From Lentisphaeria bacterium (GTDB taxonomy: Bacteria > Verrucomicrobiota > Lentisphaeria > Victivallales > Victivallaceae): a DNA stretch of 64,000 nucleotides. The notes beneath the pieces are model-generated. The model was not told the DNA's origin, made no database searches, and saw only the letters and a program-made list of their open reading frames with translations. This document shows, in pieces, positions 1 to 9,773 of the stretch; position 1 is the stretch's first letter, and each line of letters begins with the position of its first letter. The position numbers and the translations under genes were made by a program. The stretch lies in NCBI GenBank assembly GCA_022009855.1, contig CP091727.1, positions 3,720,001-3,784,000 of the forward strand. Reading direction: 5' to 3'.

Positions 1-1889
1 TTTCTCCGTCTTTCCGTCGCGCCGGAAATCGAACCGGACGGCGCACGCGCCCTTTTCCCCCGCCGGATTCTGGATCCGGGCGCGCAGGGTGAGGCTCTTT
101 TTTCCGGAAGGAGGGGAAGGCGACCGCGCTCTTCAACGCGATGTTCGACGGTGCGTTCTCCAGCCAGACGTCGCCCAGCGCGATTTCCCCGTGGTCGCCG
201 ATGCTCGGCACCCCCTGCCACAGATCGACATAATGACGGTCAAGGAACAGGGTCAGCACATTTTTCCCCTCTTTCGCCAGCAGATCGGAGACGTCGATCC
301 GGCGGGCGTTCGGCACTGCGGTGAAGGTTTTGAACTCCTGTCGGAAGCTGTCGATCAGTTTCCCGTTCAACAGGACCCGTCCGGCATCGGCGTTGAGATT
401 GGTGAAATTCAGATAGATGCGTCCAGACTGCCGCATGTCGGCCGGAAGCTCGAATACCCGCTGATACCAGCCGGCGCGATATTGGATCAATTTCCGGCTG
501 TTCCACTGCCAGTTTGCGGATATTAGTTTCCCATCGCGGTTGCGGTAGATCTGGAAGAGCGGTGAACGGAAACTGCCCGGAACGCGCATGTATCCCCCAC
601 TCTCCTGCGGGGGGGGGCATAGCTGTAATCATTGACCGGAATTACACGCCAGTACCCGTTCAGACAGACGCCACGCCTGACGCCGTCGGCAGTTCTCTGC
701 GCATCGGCGAGATCCCACAGCGGCTGTTCCACGGGGCGGACCGTTGTATCGGCGAGGCGCTTCGTCTCGTCCGCGGCCGGAACGGTTTCCGGCGGAAGGA
801 GCGAAATTCCTTCCGCCCCCTCCGCCGAGACGATCTCGCCGAACGGCTCCGGCATCGCGAAACAGCCCTGCAACGCGTCATCCAGTTGGAACTTCAGCGT
901 TTTCCCGTTCTGTTCCAGCGTGATTTTATGCGGAACATTGAGCGGGAGCGTGTAGCAGGATTCCACCGTCTGCATCCTGCCGCCGTTTTCCACGATCAAA
1001 GCAATTCGGCCGGAGGCTCCCAGGGCGGAAAGAGTAATTTTTTTTTAGCCTCCGTTCCATTCAAAACGAGGAGCTGTTTCGGTCCGGGCAGGCGTGCCTC
1101 GGGGTAGCGGAACGCGAATGCGAGACGATTTCCTTCCTTCCAGGCCGGGTTCAGAGAAAGAGAGACCTTTTTCTCCTCTTTCCCGCCGGAAGCGAGCTTG
1201 AAAATCTCCGCATCGTCCAGGGCGCGGTCGAAGTATTTGATTTCGTCGTACAGCCCGTTTCCGACCTCGGCCTTGAAACGGTCGGTATTCTCCTTGCCGC
1301 AGAAGATGTTGAATTTCCGGAGCGGCAGTTGCTGATATGCCCCCGGGCGGATCCGGTTGCCGACCATTTTCCCGTTGATGTAGAGTCTGGCCTCGTTCTT
1401 GTCGCGGCTCCAGGTGAAGGCGACATGGTGCCACTCTTCCTGCTTGAAGAGGTTCTTTTTGAGAATCTGCACCTGTCCCGGTACACAGACCGAGAGTTCG
1501 ATCGTGCCGTTCTTCAGCTTGAGCAGATAGAAGCGGAACTTCCAGGCGTCATCCCGGCCGGTGATGATCGGATATGCTTCGGATCGGTCTCCTTCCAGTG
1601 CGGCTTGAACCAGAAGGAGATCGTGCCGTCGCCGGTATCGAGTTCCGGCAGCCGGGTGAAGGTGGCCGCCGTCACCTGATCGTAGGCATGGCGTTTCACA
1701 TCCAGCGCCTGACCGATCACGCCCGGCTGATACCCCGCCTCGCCGTGAACGATTCCGGCGGACAGCTTTTTTCCCGTCCTTGCCGAGGATGTCGGCAGAG
1801 CCGTCCATCGGCATGTAGAGTACCGGTTCGGTCGCGCTCAGGAAGAGCGGGAGCACGGCCGAGAGAATTGAAAGTTTTGAAATCTGCAT
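1..1889 (-). CDS. Secreted LamG and GH2-like sugar-binding domain protein (3' end outside window, frame-broken)
   Basis: The start is ATG at 1889, with AAAGGAG about ten bases upstream. It encodes a signal peptide (MQISKLSILSAVLPLFLSA) followed by a concanavalin A-like LamG domain: GTISFWFKPHW, EWHHVAFTWSRDKNEARLYINGKMVG and YDEIKYFDRALDDAEI lie between 1720 and 1200. Downstream (about 990-1) is a jelly-roll segment like the sugar-binding domain of family 2 glycoside hydrolases (CLNGYWRVIPVNDYSY, YMRVPGSF, GWYQRVFELP, RVLLNGKLI, LWQGVPSIGDHG). No catalytic domain is visible before the edge. The frame changes near 1767, 1577, 1042 (T run) and 613 (nine G). It is the third gene of an operon after the regulator and pseudopilin. 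It is likely a secreted glycan-active or glycan-binding protein; substrate unknown. Confidence 0.7.
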
Positions 1890-1915
1890 GGCAAGGAATC
1901 TCCTTTCTTTTATTT

Positions 1916-2680
1916 TTACCAGTATGGTCTCCAGAGAAAAAAATTCGGATGAGATGAGGAATAGTTCGTTCCGTCGACGTTGGCATGCGACCTCATTTCC
2001 AGATGGCCATCGAAGAAGATGCAGTTGGTCTGCACGCCGCCGCCGTGACGGTAGGCGATGATTCCATCGCGGCCTTCAGCCTGGGTTTGCGGGGCTGCCA
2101 GCCAGTGATTCAAAGAACTGCTGTAGTTATATATGCGTCCACCGCAGCAGCCTTCCAAAAAGCCGAACCGCTTCGACGGAGTTCGGATTTTATTGAGCCG
2201 GAAGAGGGAGTACTCCATCCCGCTCCCCCCGGGATAGAAGTCGCAACCGTTCCCACTGTAAGGGATTCCATAGACATTTTCCAGTTTTGCGTAACGCGGG
2301 TCAATCCAGCTGTCCACCTGTTCTGCGAACGGCTCCGGGCAGAGGGCACTGCGGAGCACAAACTGCGGGGATTCCATATTTCGCGGAAAATTGGCATACC
2401 GGTGAAATGTCTCATTCGCGAACCATTTCCTGATACCGGGATAGTTGTACGGCACCCAGTAATCGTCGAAATCCGCCGCATACTGCGTCGCGGCGAGACC
2501 GAGCGTCTTCATCGCGTTGCCGCAGCTGAGTTCTCGTGCCTTCGACCGCGTCCGCTCCAGTGCCGGAAGCAGAAGCGATGCGAGAATTGCAATGATCGCA
2601 ATTACAATAAGCAATTCAATCAATGTAAATTTTATTTCCGCCGGACCGCAGTGTTCAGGAATCTTGTCTTGATGTCTCAT
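1916..2680 (-). CDS. DUF1559-type pseudopilin with H-X9-DG motif
   Basis: This is an intact 254-residue protein. After a short basic leader comes a type IV prepilin N-terminus, with FTLIELLIVIAIIAILASLL around residues 18-37 followed by LPALERTRSKARELSC. Prepilin peptidase would cleave just before the Phe and methylate it. The C-terminal part contains HGGGVQTNCIFFDGHLE, the H-X9-DG signature of the large pseudopilin family expanded in Lentisphaerae and Planctomycetes. The function of these proteins is not established; a surface or secretion-related role is assumed. The ATG overlaps the regulator's stop in an ATGA, implying translational coupling. A prepilin peptidase gene lies at 16939-17820. 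Confidence 0.9.
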   Translation of the reverse strand: MRHQDKIPEHCGPAEIKFTLIELLIVIAIIAILASLLLPALERTRSKARELSCGNAMKTLGLAATQYAADFDDYWVPYNYPGIRKWFANETFHRYANFPRNMESPQFVLRSALCPEPFAEQVDSWIDPRYAKLENVYGIPYSGNGCDFYPGGSGMEYSLFRLNKIRTPSKRFGFLEGCCGGRIYNYSSSLNHWLAAPQTQAEGRDGIIAYRHGGGVQTNCIFFDGHLEMRSHANVDGTNYSSSHPNFFLWRPYW

Positions 2681-3767
2681 AGATACCCTCCATCCTTGAT
2701 CTCTTGTTCCACAATGGGGATTCCGATTCTGGTTTGCTCCTGAGGGATTCCGTTACATTCCAGAGCCAGGAGGCGGCAGATTTCGTCCGCCATTTTCTGA
2801 AAAGGGGTACGGAAGATCCAGCCGGGAAAACGATTCCGCCAGCTGCCCGTCCTCCTCCACGATGAAGCGCGCCTGCGAGCGGACTTGCGGGGAGACGGTG
2901 ATAGAACGGCAGGAAGACGCTCGTCGGGCAGACTGCGCTGAATATCGCATCAACTCTGCCCGGAGTGCTCATCAGCTTTTCCAGCTTTTCCCAGAGATTG
3001 ATCATATCGGGGAAAAACAGGCTGGAATCCAGCGCGATTCCAGCTTCCTGATAGGCTTTCTGCAGGCCGATCAGGGGCCGGGACCAGGCGACGGTGTTCA
3101 GCAGGTAGGCAACATTTCGCCGCCCTTCCGCAAGAAGTTTTTTCCCGATCCGGTATCCGAAGGATTCGTAATCGAAGTACAAATTTCCATCCTTGCAGGC
3201 CGGATCATTTACCAGAACAACGATTCGTTTTCCTCTCTCCCGCAACTGTCGGATTGCCGGGAAGAGCTCCTCCGGCGGAGTGATCCAGAGCAGAATGTCG
3301 CAGGGGGTTGCCGCAACCTCATCCGCGGCTTCCTCCGGCTGATGGGTGGGCAGTTGAATGAGGGTGAGCTTGAAATTCCGCCGGGCGATTCCGATTCCAA
3401 TTCGGCCGAGGAGCTCCAGGTTGTACGGCTCGAAATGAACCATCATGCCGTCTCCGACAATCAGAGCGACATTTTTATATTTCGTCACCTGCAGACGGTT
3501 GATTTTCGCAGGATTGGTAAAGGCACCGAGACCGGGGCGCCCGATAATATAGCCGTCATCAGTCAGCATCTTCATCGCCTTGCTGACTGTCGGGCGGCTG
3601 ACTCCGAATTTCCGCGACAGCTCCAGAATGGTCGGCGCCTGTACGGATTTCTCCCCCGCCTGCTCGACAAAGTTGAGCATGTAGCGGCGGATTTTCATGT
3701 ATTCCGCAACGGGGGACTTCTCTTTTTCATGCTTGAAAAACGACCTGTTGTTAGCATTTGTTAGCAT
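2677..3767 (-). CDS. GntR-type winged-helix regulator with LacI-like effector domain (frame-broken)
   Basis: The N-terminal part has a GntR-like winged helix (TILELSRKFGVSRPTVSKAM then DGYIIGRPGLGAF). A periplasmic-binding-protein-like sensor follows (NVALIVGDGMMVHFEPYN, CDILLWITPPEELFPAIRQL, GKRIVVLVNDP, RRNVAYLLNT, VDAIFSAVCPTSVF). The frame changes near 2890 and 2828. Removing one T from the T4 run at 2828 restores FPGWIFRTPFQKMADEICRL and a natural stop at 2677. The start is uncertain. The ATG at 3767 lies only a few bases after the predicted transcription start and inside a tandem repeat; ATG 3698 (MKIRRYMLNF) is a good alternative. Its position at the head of the operon suggests it regulates the pseudopilin and LamG genes in response to a sugar. 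Confidence 0.85.
3748..3767 (-). promoter_or_regulatory. Tandem 10-bp direct repeat, candidate operator
   Basis: The minus strand reads ATGCTAACAA twice in direct succession, directly downstream of the predicted +1 and over the first possible start codon of the regulator. Two adjacent identical 10-mers are spaced one helical turn apart. That is the geometry expected for a repressor dimer or tandem half-sites, so autorepression by the GntR-type regulator is a reasonable inference. Confidence 0.5.
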
Positions 3768-3776
3768 TACGCTTTA

Positions 3777-3805
3777 ATTATACCACAAAGACAGTGAAAT
3801 GTCAA
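3777..3805 (-). promoter_or_regulatory. Perfect consensus sigma70 promoter for the GntR regulator operon
   Basis: On the minus strand TTGACA (3800-3805) and TATAAT (3777-3782) are separated by exactly 17 bases. Both hexamers match the sigma70/SigA consensus perfectly, which is rare outside strongly expressed or repressor-controlled genes. The transcription start is predicted near 3770. Confidence 0.85.
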
Positions 3806-3927
3806 TCCCGATCTTGCTTTTTTTCGAAAAAAAAGTCATTTTTCAGAAGATTGTGATGACTTTCGCAATCCATGTTCGGAGGGCGTGCGTCACCGTTCTT
3901 TCCGCTTGGCGCGCTCCGCGTTCACAC

Positions 3928-3966
3928 AAAAAAGCTGCTGCAAAGCCGTGAGGTTTCGCAGCAGCC
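3928..3966 (-). terminator. Intrinsic terminator after sialate O-acetylesterase
   Basis: On the minus strand a GCTGCTGCGAAAC / GCAGCAGC-type hairpin is followed by six T. It lies 18 bases after the esterase stop codon and closes the long minus-strand gene run. Confidence 0.85.
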
Positions 3967-3983
3967 TTCGGGAGCTTGAACTG

Positions 3984-6844
3984 TTATTCCAGTTCGACCA
4001 CTACGCAGAGCAACGCCTTGCTGTAGTTCGCCATCGAACCGGTAAAAAGTCCAGTCGAGATTCTTTCCCGGCGCATTGCCGATACCGCAGTCGGCCTTCG
4101 CTCCGCCGCGGAACTGATTGAATGCGAATACAGTCTGTTTCTCCCGATAGTTGTGGACCTGCATCGATCCGTATCCATTGGCGGGATCCTGCCGGCGGTC
4201 GCCGAAATCAAATACGGCATTGCTGGCCCCTGGAATCGATTTTTCATTGAGCTGACCGTAATTCCCCGGCCAGAACTCGATGTTGCCATCTTCAAACTTC
4301 CCGGTCTTGATTCCCGGAACATTGCTGGCGACTTCCAGATTCTTCACGATCGTCTGGAAGACCGCGCCGGAACTGTAGACAGGAACGCCGAGCTTTTTTC
4401 GCATCGGGCGAGAAGGCGTCCATCGATACGAACACCCACGACTCCTTGCCGTTGTTTCCGGTGAGCTGCAGGTAATAACCGACTTTCCGCACCTTGCCGG
4501 AGAGCGTGGCGGAATCGTCGAATTCATAGGTGACATTTTCGCCCTTGACGCCGGAACGCAGATCGCAGCAGTAGAGCGGCTTCATGGCCGCGGCAGCAGG
4601 AACATTCGCCTTGACCAGATTCATCACGGCATCCGCACTCATGCGGGGACGCTCCTTGACGAAGACATAGAGCCGGGCTTCCTTGTAGTTCTTGCCGGAG
4701 CTGGTGAAGGTCCAGTCGGGATTCCGGCCGGGCGCGTTGCCGATGCCGAGATCGGAATTTTTTCCGGAATCGAACTTGTTGTAGGCAAACACCGTCTGGC
4801 GCGCCCGGTAGTTGTGGATCTGCATCGAACCGTAGCCGACGCCCTGATTCGGCTGATCGCCGAAATCATAGGTGCTGTTGTTGGCGCCGGGAATCCGGGC
4901 CGAATTGTTCGTGCCGTAATTGCCGGGCCAGAATTCGATGTTGCCTTCTCCGATGATGCCGGTTTTGATGCCGGGGACATTCGAGAGCACCCGCATGTTG
5001 CGGACGCGGGTCTGGAATACGGCGTTCGCCGATTTGACCGGGACGCCGATCTTCCTGGCGTCCCCGGTGAAGGGATCCATGGTGACCGCCACATACTGCA
5101 CTTTGCCGTCGTTGCCGGTAAGCACGGCCAGGTAGGTGATTTCCGTAAGGATGCCCTGGAATTCTTTGCTGTGGTCGGCGATGTAGTTGACTCTGGTACG
5201 GTCGCCGAAACCGGAACCGCTCAGCAGATCGTATTCATAGACCAGTTTCGAGGTCCCCTTGAAGTAGGCGATCAGTTCATCGAGCACGACCGGCGGCTCG
5301 ATGCGGAAAGCGCCGAGCGGCAGCCCCGCCTCATTGGCGAGAGTCGCTTCATCGGTCTGCTCCCACATGTAACGAAGCGACTTCGGAGCCTTCACCTTGT
5401 CCGAGCCGACCACGAGACTGGTGCCGCGGATTTCGACGGCTGCCGGGTAGTAGACTCCGTCAATTGCCGCGATTTCGAAGTTGGCGGCAGGCTTGTTGTT
5501 TTTCGTGGTCCACTGTTCGACATCGTTGAAGTCGAGAATGAATTTCCCGTTTTCGACGCGGTGGGATTTCAGCGTGGGGGAATCCGCCTTGAGATCGCTT
5601 TTCCCGTAGTCGCGCTTGAGTGCGAGCAGGGCAAGCCGCTCGCCGACCGTCTTCTTGTCGCTCGGATGGATGTCCTTGAGGTTGCCGACATCGTTGATCA
5701 CGGCCATCCCGGCATCCTTTTCGTTGTCGGCGAACTTCTGCTGCGCTTCCCAGATCCGGGGCAGGCGGGTTTTGTCGCCGCCGTAGGTGAAGGGGGCGAG
5801 CTGGGCGAAATAGAGCTTGAAGTCCGGGTTGAGGAATACCTTTTTCCAGCCGTTGAGCAGCGCCTGCATCTTCTGCGTGTAGAGTGCTCCGTCACCGAGG
5901 TTGGCTTCTCCCTGGTACCAGATGGCGCCGCGCATCGCGTAAGGCACGAAGGGATAGATCATCCGGTTGTAAAGCACGGTCGGCTGCTGATGGTTGGTGT
6001 ACGCCTTGAGCTCATCCGGATACACCGGCGGCGGCGGCGTCACTTCCCCTCTGGCAAGCGCCTCCCGGCATTTTCCCATCCAGTCGGCGTAGGCTTTCTG
6101 CGTCGCCTCGTTCACCTCTTTGTAGGCGGCGGTGCCGGGCAGTTTGGCATTGACGCTCTTGGCGATGCCGGCCAGTTCCGGAACCGAATCGAACCCCTCC
6201 GGAGGAGTCCACGGCTCGATCCGGGTGCCGCCCCAGTGGGGAGCTGATCAGGCCGATCGGAATGTTGAGTTTCTGGAAGAGCTCGCGACCGAAGAAGAAT
6301 CCGGCGGCGGAGAACGGCGCGATGTTGTCCGGGCGGACCGGCTGCCAGGTGATTTTGAAATCGGTCCGGGGCAGGGTGGACCAGCCATACGGGCGCATCT
6401 GGGCAATGCGGATGAGAGGAAAGTTCGACTGCGCCGCAACCTTGTCGCCGTCATAGTGACGGAACCGGGGATTTCCGCCCCAGAGCGGGAGCTCCATATT
6501 CGACTGCCCGCTGCAAAGCCAAACTTCGCCCACCAGAACATTGGCGACCGAAAGTTTATTCTCTTTGCCGGAGACCTCGAGCGTGCGGTTCTCGCTGCTC
6601 TCCTTCATTGGGGCGAGTTTCACCATCCACTTGCCGTCTTCCCCGGCTTTTGCACTTACGCTCTGCCCGGCAAAACTGACCGTGACCTCCTCGCCGGGAG
6701 CGGCTTTCCCCATACCGGAACCTCCATGCCGCGCTGAAGCACCGCGTTGTCGGTAAAAACCGGCGCAAGTTCCACTTTCGCTTCCGCCGCAAATGCGAGA
6801 GCCGCACCTGCGAAAATTGGAAGCAGCCTTTTGAATTCATACAT
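3984..6844 (-). CDS. Secreted sialate O-acetylesterase with two C-terminal repeat domains (frame-broken)
   Basis: ATG 6844 is preceded by GAGGTGG six bases upstream; that ribosome-binding site overlaps the ispG stop. A signal peptide (MYEFKRLLPIFAGAALAFAA) leads to a beta domain (VFTDNAVLQRGMEVPVWG). The SGNH esterase core follows: GEVWLCSGQSNMELP carries the nucleophile Ser in GQSN, then RGAIWYQGEANLG, and DIHPSDKKTVGERLA with the catalytic Asp/His region. The enzyme removes O-acetyl groups from sialic acids, consistent with foraging on mucin-type glycans. After the esterase come two ~200-residue repeats. Breaks lie near 6715, 6237, 4400 (T6) and 4045 (A5); correcting the last gives DWTFTGSMANYSKALLCVVV and the stop at 3984. 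Reconstructed length is about 950 residues, well beyond a plain esterase. Confidence 0.88.
3987..5248 (-). repeat. Two tandem ~200-residue protein repeats at the C-terminus of the sialate esterase
   Basis: Copy A (about 5248-4650) and copy B (about 4584-3987) align throughout. VFQTRVRNMRVLSNVPGIKT pairs with VFQTIVKNLEVASNVPGIKT, GEGNIEFWPGNYG with EDGNIEFWPGNYG, YGSMQIHNYRARQTVFAYN with YGSMQVHNYREKQTVFAFN, and GIGNAPGRNPDWTF with GIGNAPGKNLDWTF. I do not recognise the domain. The all-beta look and position suggest a carbohydrate- or surface-binding module, which is inference. Confidence 0.8.
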
Positions 6845-6854
6845 CTGAGCCACC

Positions 6855-7963
6855 TCACCCCTGGGTTACATGTTTGAGTATCTCCATACGGAAGTATTCG
6901 AATCCTTCCTCAGGATCGAATGCTCCGACCACTTCTCCAAATCGGAAAATGACCAGTTTCCCGGCCTTGCTCCCGGCTACCCCCAGGTCAGCGTCACGCG
7001 CTTCCCCGGACCGTTGACTGCACAACCCATCACCGCAATTTTGCGCAGATGGATCGTCGCTCCGCCGGCTTTGATTTCCGTCACCAGCTCCTCCACCTTG
7101 TTGGCCAGGCCGATGAGATCGATTTCCGTGCGGCCACAGGTCGGGCAGGAGACGATCTCCGGACTGGCGTCGCGCAGTCCGCACGCCTCCAGAATGCGCC
7201 GCCCGGCGATCACCTCATCCTCCGGCGGAGCCGTCAGACTGACCCGCAGGGTATCGCCGATCCCTCCAGCAGCAGAGCACCGATGCCCACCGCGGATTTG
7301 ACGATGCCTCGACCGGGCGTACCCGCTTCCGTGACGCCGATGTGCAGCGGGTAATCGGTCCTGGCGGCGAATTTGCGGTAAGCCGCAACCGTCACCGGCA
7401 CGCTGGAGGATTTCAGCGCCACCTTGATCTCCGTAACGCCGAATTTCTCCAGCAGAGCGCACTCCTTCATTGCGGAGATCACCAGAGCTTCCGCCAGCGC
7501 GTCGTCATGAGACAGCCCCCGCTCCATCATGCTGCGGATAACAGCGGGGCGGAGGCTGCCGGTGTTCGCCCCCACACGGATCGGCACTCCGTGGCGAACC
7601 GCGGATTCCGCGACCAGCCGGATATGCTCCGGCGAATCAAGATTGCCGGGATTGAGGCGGATCGCCGTGACGTGCCGGTCGATGGCGCGCAGGGCGAGCC
7701 GGTAGTCGAAATGGATGTCGGCGATGACCGGAAGAGGACTTTTTCTCTGTAAGTTCCGCAAGGGCATCCGCTGCGGCTTCATCGGGCACTGCGACCCGGA
7801 TGATCTCGCATCCGAGTCGGGCAAGACGGTTGATCTGGTCGAGGGTTGCGGCAACATCGCGGGTGTCGGTGTTGGTCATCGACTGGATTGACACCGGTGC
7901 GTCGCCGCCGACTTCGACGGTGCCGATCCGGATTTTACGGCTGATTCGGCGTTGGATTGACAT
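6855..7963 (-). CDS. ispG: 4-hydroxy-3-methylbut-2-en-1-yl diphosphate synthase (frame-broken)
   Basis: IspG (GcpE) converts methylerythritol cyclodiphosphate to HMBPP in the MEP isoprenoid pathway using a [4Fe-4S] cluster. The N-terminus RRISRKIRIGTVEVGGDAPV and SIQSMTNTDTRDVAATLDQI are diagnostic. ADIHFDYRLALRAI, IRLNPGNL and RVGANTGSL form the barrel. CPTCGRTEIDLIGLANKVEE and VMGCAVNGPGEARDADLG contain the cluster cysteines and conserved NGPGE. About 369 residues is the normal short bacterial form. Breaks lie near 7742 (A5; removing one A gives ELTEKSPLPVIADIHFD), 7262 and 6993. The stop at 6855 sits just before the esterase start. No stop is seen between the rseP C-terminus and this gene in the same frame. 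Confidence 0.93.
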
Positions 7964-8001
7964 GGGTTTTTTCTCCGGCAGATTCCGTTGCAGTCGGAAC
8001 G

Positions 8002-9651
8002 TCATCCCGTTCGGGAAGATCGAATAGTAAATTCTTTTTCCGTCGAAGAAGGTGACGTAGAGCATCAGGCTGATCAGCAGTGTGACGAAGATGGTGGAGA
8101 GCACTTTTTACCACTACAACCGGCAACGGTCGCCGGAAGACGATCTCGATCAGGCCGAAGAGGATGTGACCGCCGTCGAGCACCGGCAGCGGAAACAGAT
8201 TGAAGATCGCCAGCGCAAAGGAGATGACCACGACGAAATAGATGCCGCTGATGAGCGAGGCGCTCCGCACCGAGTTAAAGAGCACCAGCCCCATGCCGAG
8301 CGGTCCGGACATATGGCTCGGTTTGAGCGTGCTGGTCTGTTCGGTCAAACCGAGCCGGTTGCCCAGCCGGACCAGAATCCCGCGCAGAGACTTGTAACTC
8401 ATGTCGATGGTCGAAACGAACTGCTGGATCGGCGTCGGATGGTCCAGCAGGGAGATCGTCACGCCAATGGTGTGTGGCGAGATCAGCCGGGCCGCCAGGG
8501 TGACCGTATGCATCTTTCCCTCCCGTTCATAGGTCAGCTGAAACGGGGTTCCCTTTGAGCTTGGAAATCGTCTCGCTGAACTCCGCCGGAGATGCGATTT
8601 TTCTGCCGTCAACCTCCAGCAGCCGGTCGCCCGGTTTCAATCCGGCGGCGAGCGGCGGAATAGGGCATGACACCGGCGATGGAAACTCCGCCTTTCGCAT
8701 CGGCCGGCTGCATATAGATGCCGGTCATATAGCGGCTGAACTCCGGCCCCGGAGAGGGGGTGATCGGTTCCGGGCGGACCGTCACCTCGACCGTCTGATC
8801 GCCGCGCCGCAGCGTCATTTTGATCGGATTGCCGCCGGCCAGGTTGATCCCGAAGAGGAACTCGTCGAAGTCGATGATCGGCATGCCGTCGATCGCCACG
8901 ACATAATCGCCCGCCTGAATCCCCGCTTTTTCGGCCGGTGAACCTTTTTCCGGCACCAGTTCGAGCGGGATGAGCGGCTGGAAGAAGGGCCAGGCGATCT
9001 TCTCGCTGCGCAGCCGCCCCGGCGCGTTCGGATTGTCGATGGGCGTGTAGGAGATCGTGACCGGTTTCCCGTCGCGGATCACCTCCAGCTCGACCTTGCC
9101 GATGGAGAAGAGAATTTTGCTGACGAACTGCGCCCAGGTGGAGAAGAAGGGTTCGCCGTTGATCTTGACGATCTTGTCCTCGGGACGCAGGCCCGCCGCA
9201 TACTCCGGCCCGGCCGGATCGACCGAAAGCACGGTGATCTCCCGCATCTTCGGACTGTCCTGCGGCATGCCGATCCACCAGACGAAGCAGGCGATCAGCA
9301 ACCCGAGAGGATGTTGAACAACGGACCGGCCACCGCGGTGATGATCCGGTCGATCGCTTTTGCGCGCGGCAGTTCGGTGCCGTCGGCGGCTTTGGGGACG
9401 GCGTCGGTGGCATCCACCTGCGGCAGCTCCACATAGCCGCCGAAGGGAAGCCATCCCAGCCGGTATTCGACTCCGTTGATCTTCTTCCGCCAGAAGGGGC
9501 GGAATCCGAGTGAAAAGGCGTCGATGTGCATTCCCCGCCATTTCGCGGCGAGAAAGTGGCCGAGTTCGTGGGAGAAAATACAGAAGCCGATCGCGATGAA
9601 GACAAAAAACAACGCCCCGATCGACAGCAGAATGTCCATCAATTGTTCCAT
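8002..9651 (-). CDS. rseP: RseP-type site-2 intramembrane metalloprotease (frame-broken)
   Basis: This is a membrane M50 zinc protease that cleaves substrates such as anti-sigma factors within the inner membrane. The first membrane helix carries FCIFSHELGHFLAAKWRG (HExxH zinc motif). After a second helix (IITAVAGPLFNILSGLL) come two PDZ-like domains (GPEYAAGLRPEDKIVKING and GSPAEKAGIQAGDYVVAIDG). The C-terminal core has MSGPLGMGLVLF and NLFPLPVLDGGHILFGLIE (the third zinc ligand region). Breaks lie near 9305, 8660, 8560 and 8110. The C-terminus is ambiguous: shortening the A5 run near 8031 gives a stop at 8002; other frames read to 7935 or straight into ispG. The neighbours dxr and ispG match the common dxr-rseP-ispG arrangement. 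Confidence 0.9.
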
Positions 9652-9773
9652 AGGGTTCTTTCCATGATAATCCGGCGTTGTACCGCCGGGAATGAACTAC
9701 GCAAAAAAAGACCTCGAATCCATATCATAGTTGAAATTTGTCTTTTTCAAGGGAAAATGCGGAATATCTTCTG

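Noticed and set aside
4814..6247. 477-codon open frame on the plus strand
   Set aside because: Shadow of the sialate O-acetylesterase on the other strand; no start signal or motif.
9652..9773. Possible tRNA or terminator in the gap between the membrane glycosyltransferase stop and rseP start
   Set aside because: A CTCGAATCC stretch recalls a T-loop and there are A7 and T5 runs, but no cloverleaf or strong stem can be drawn.
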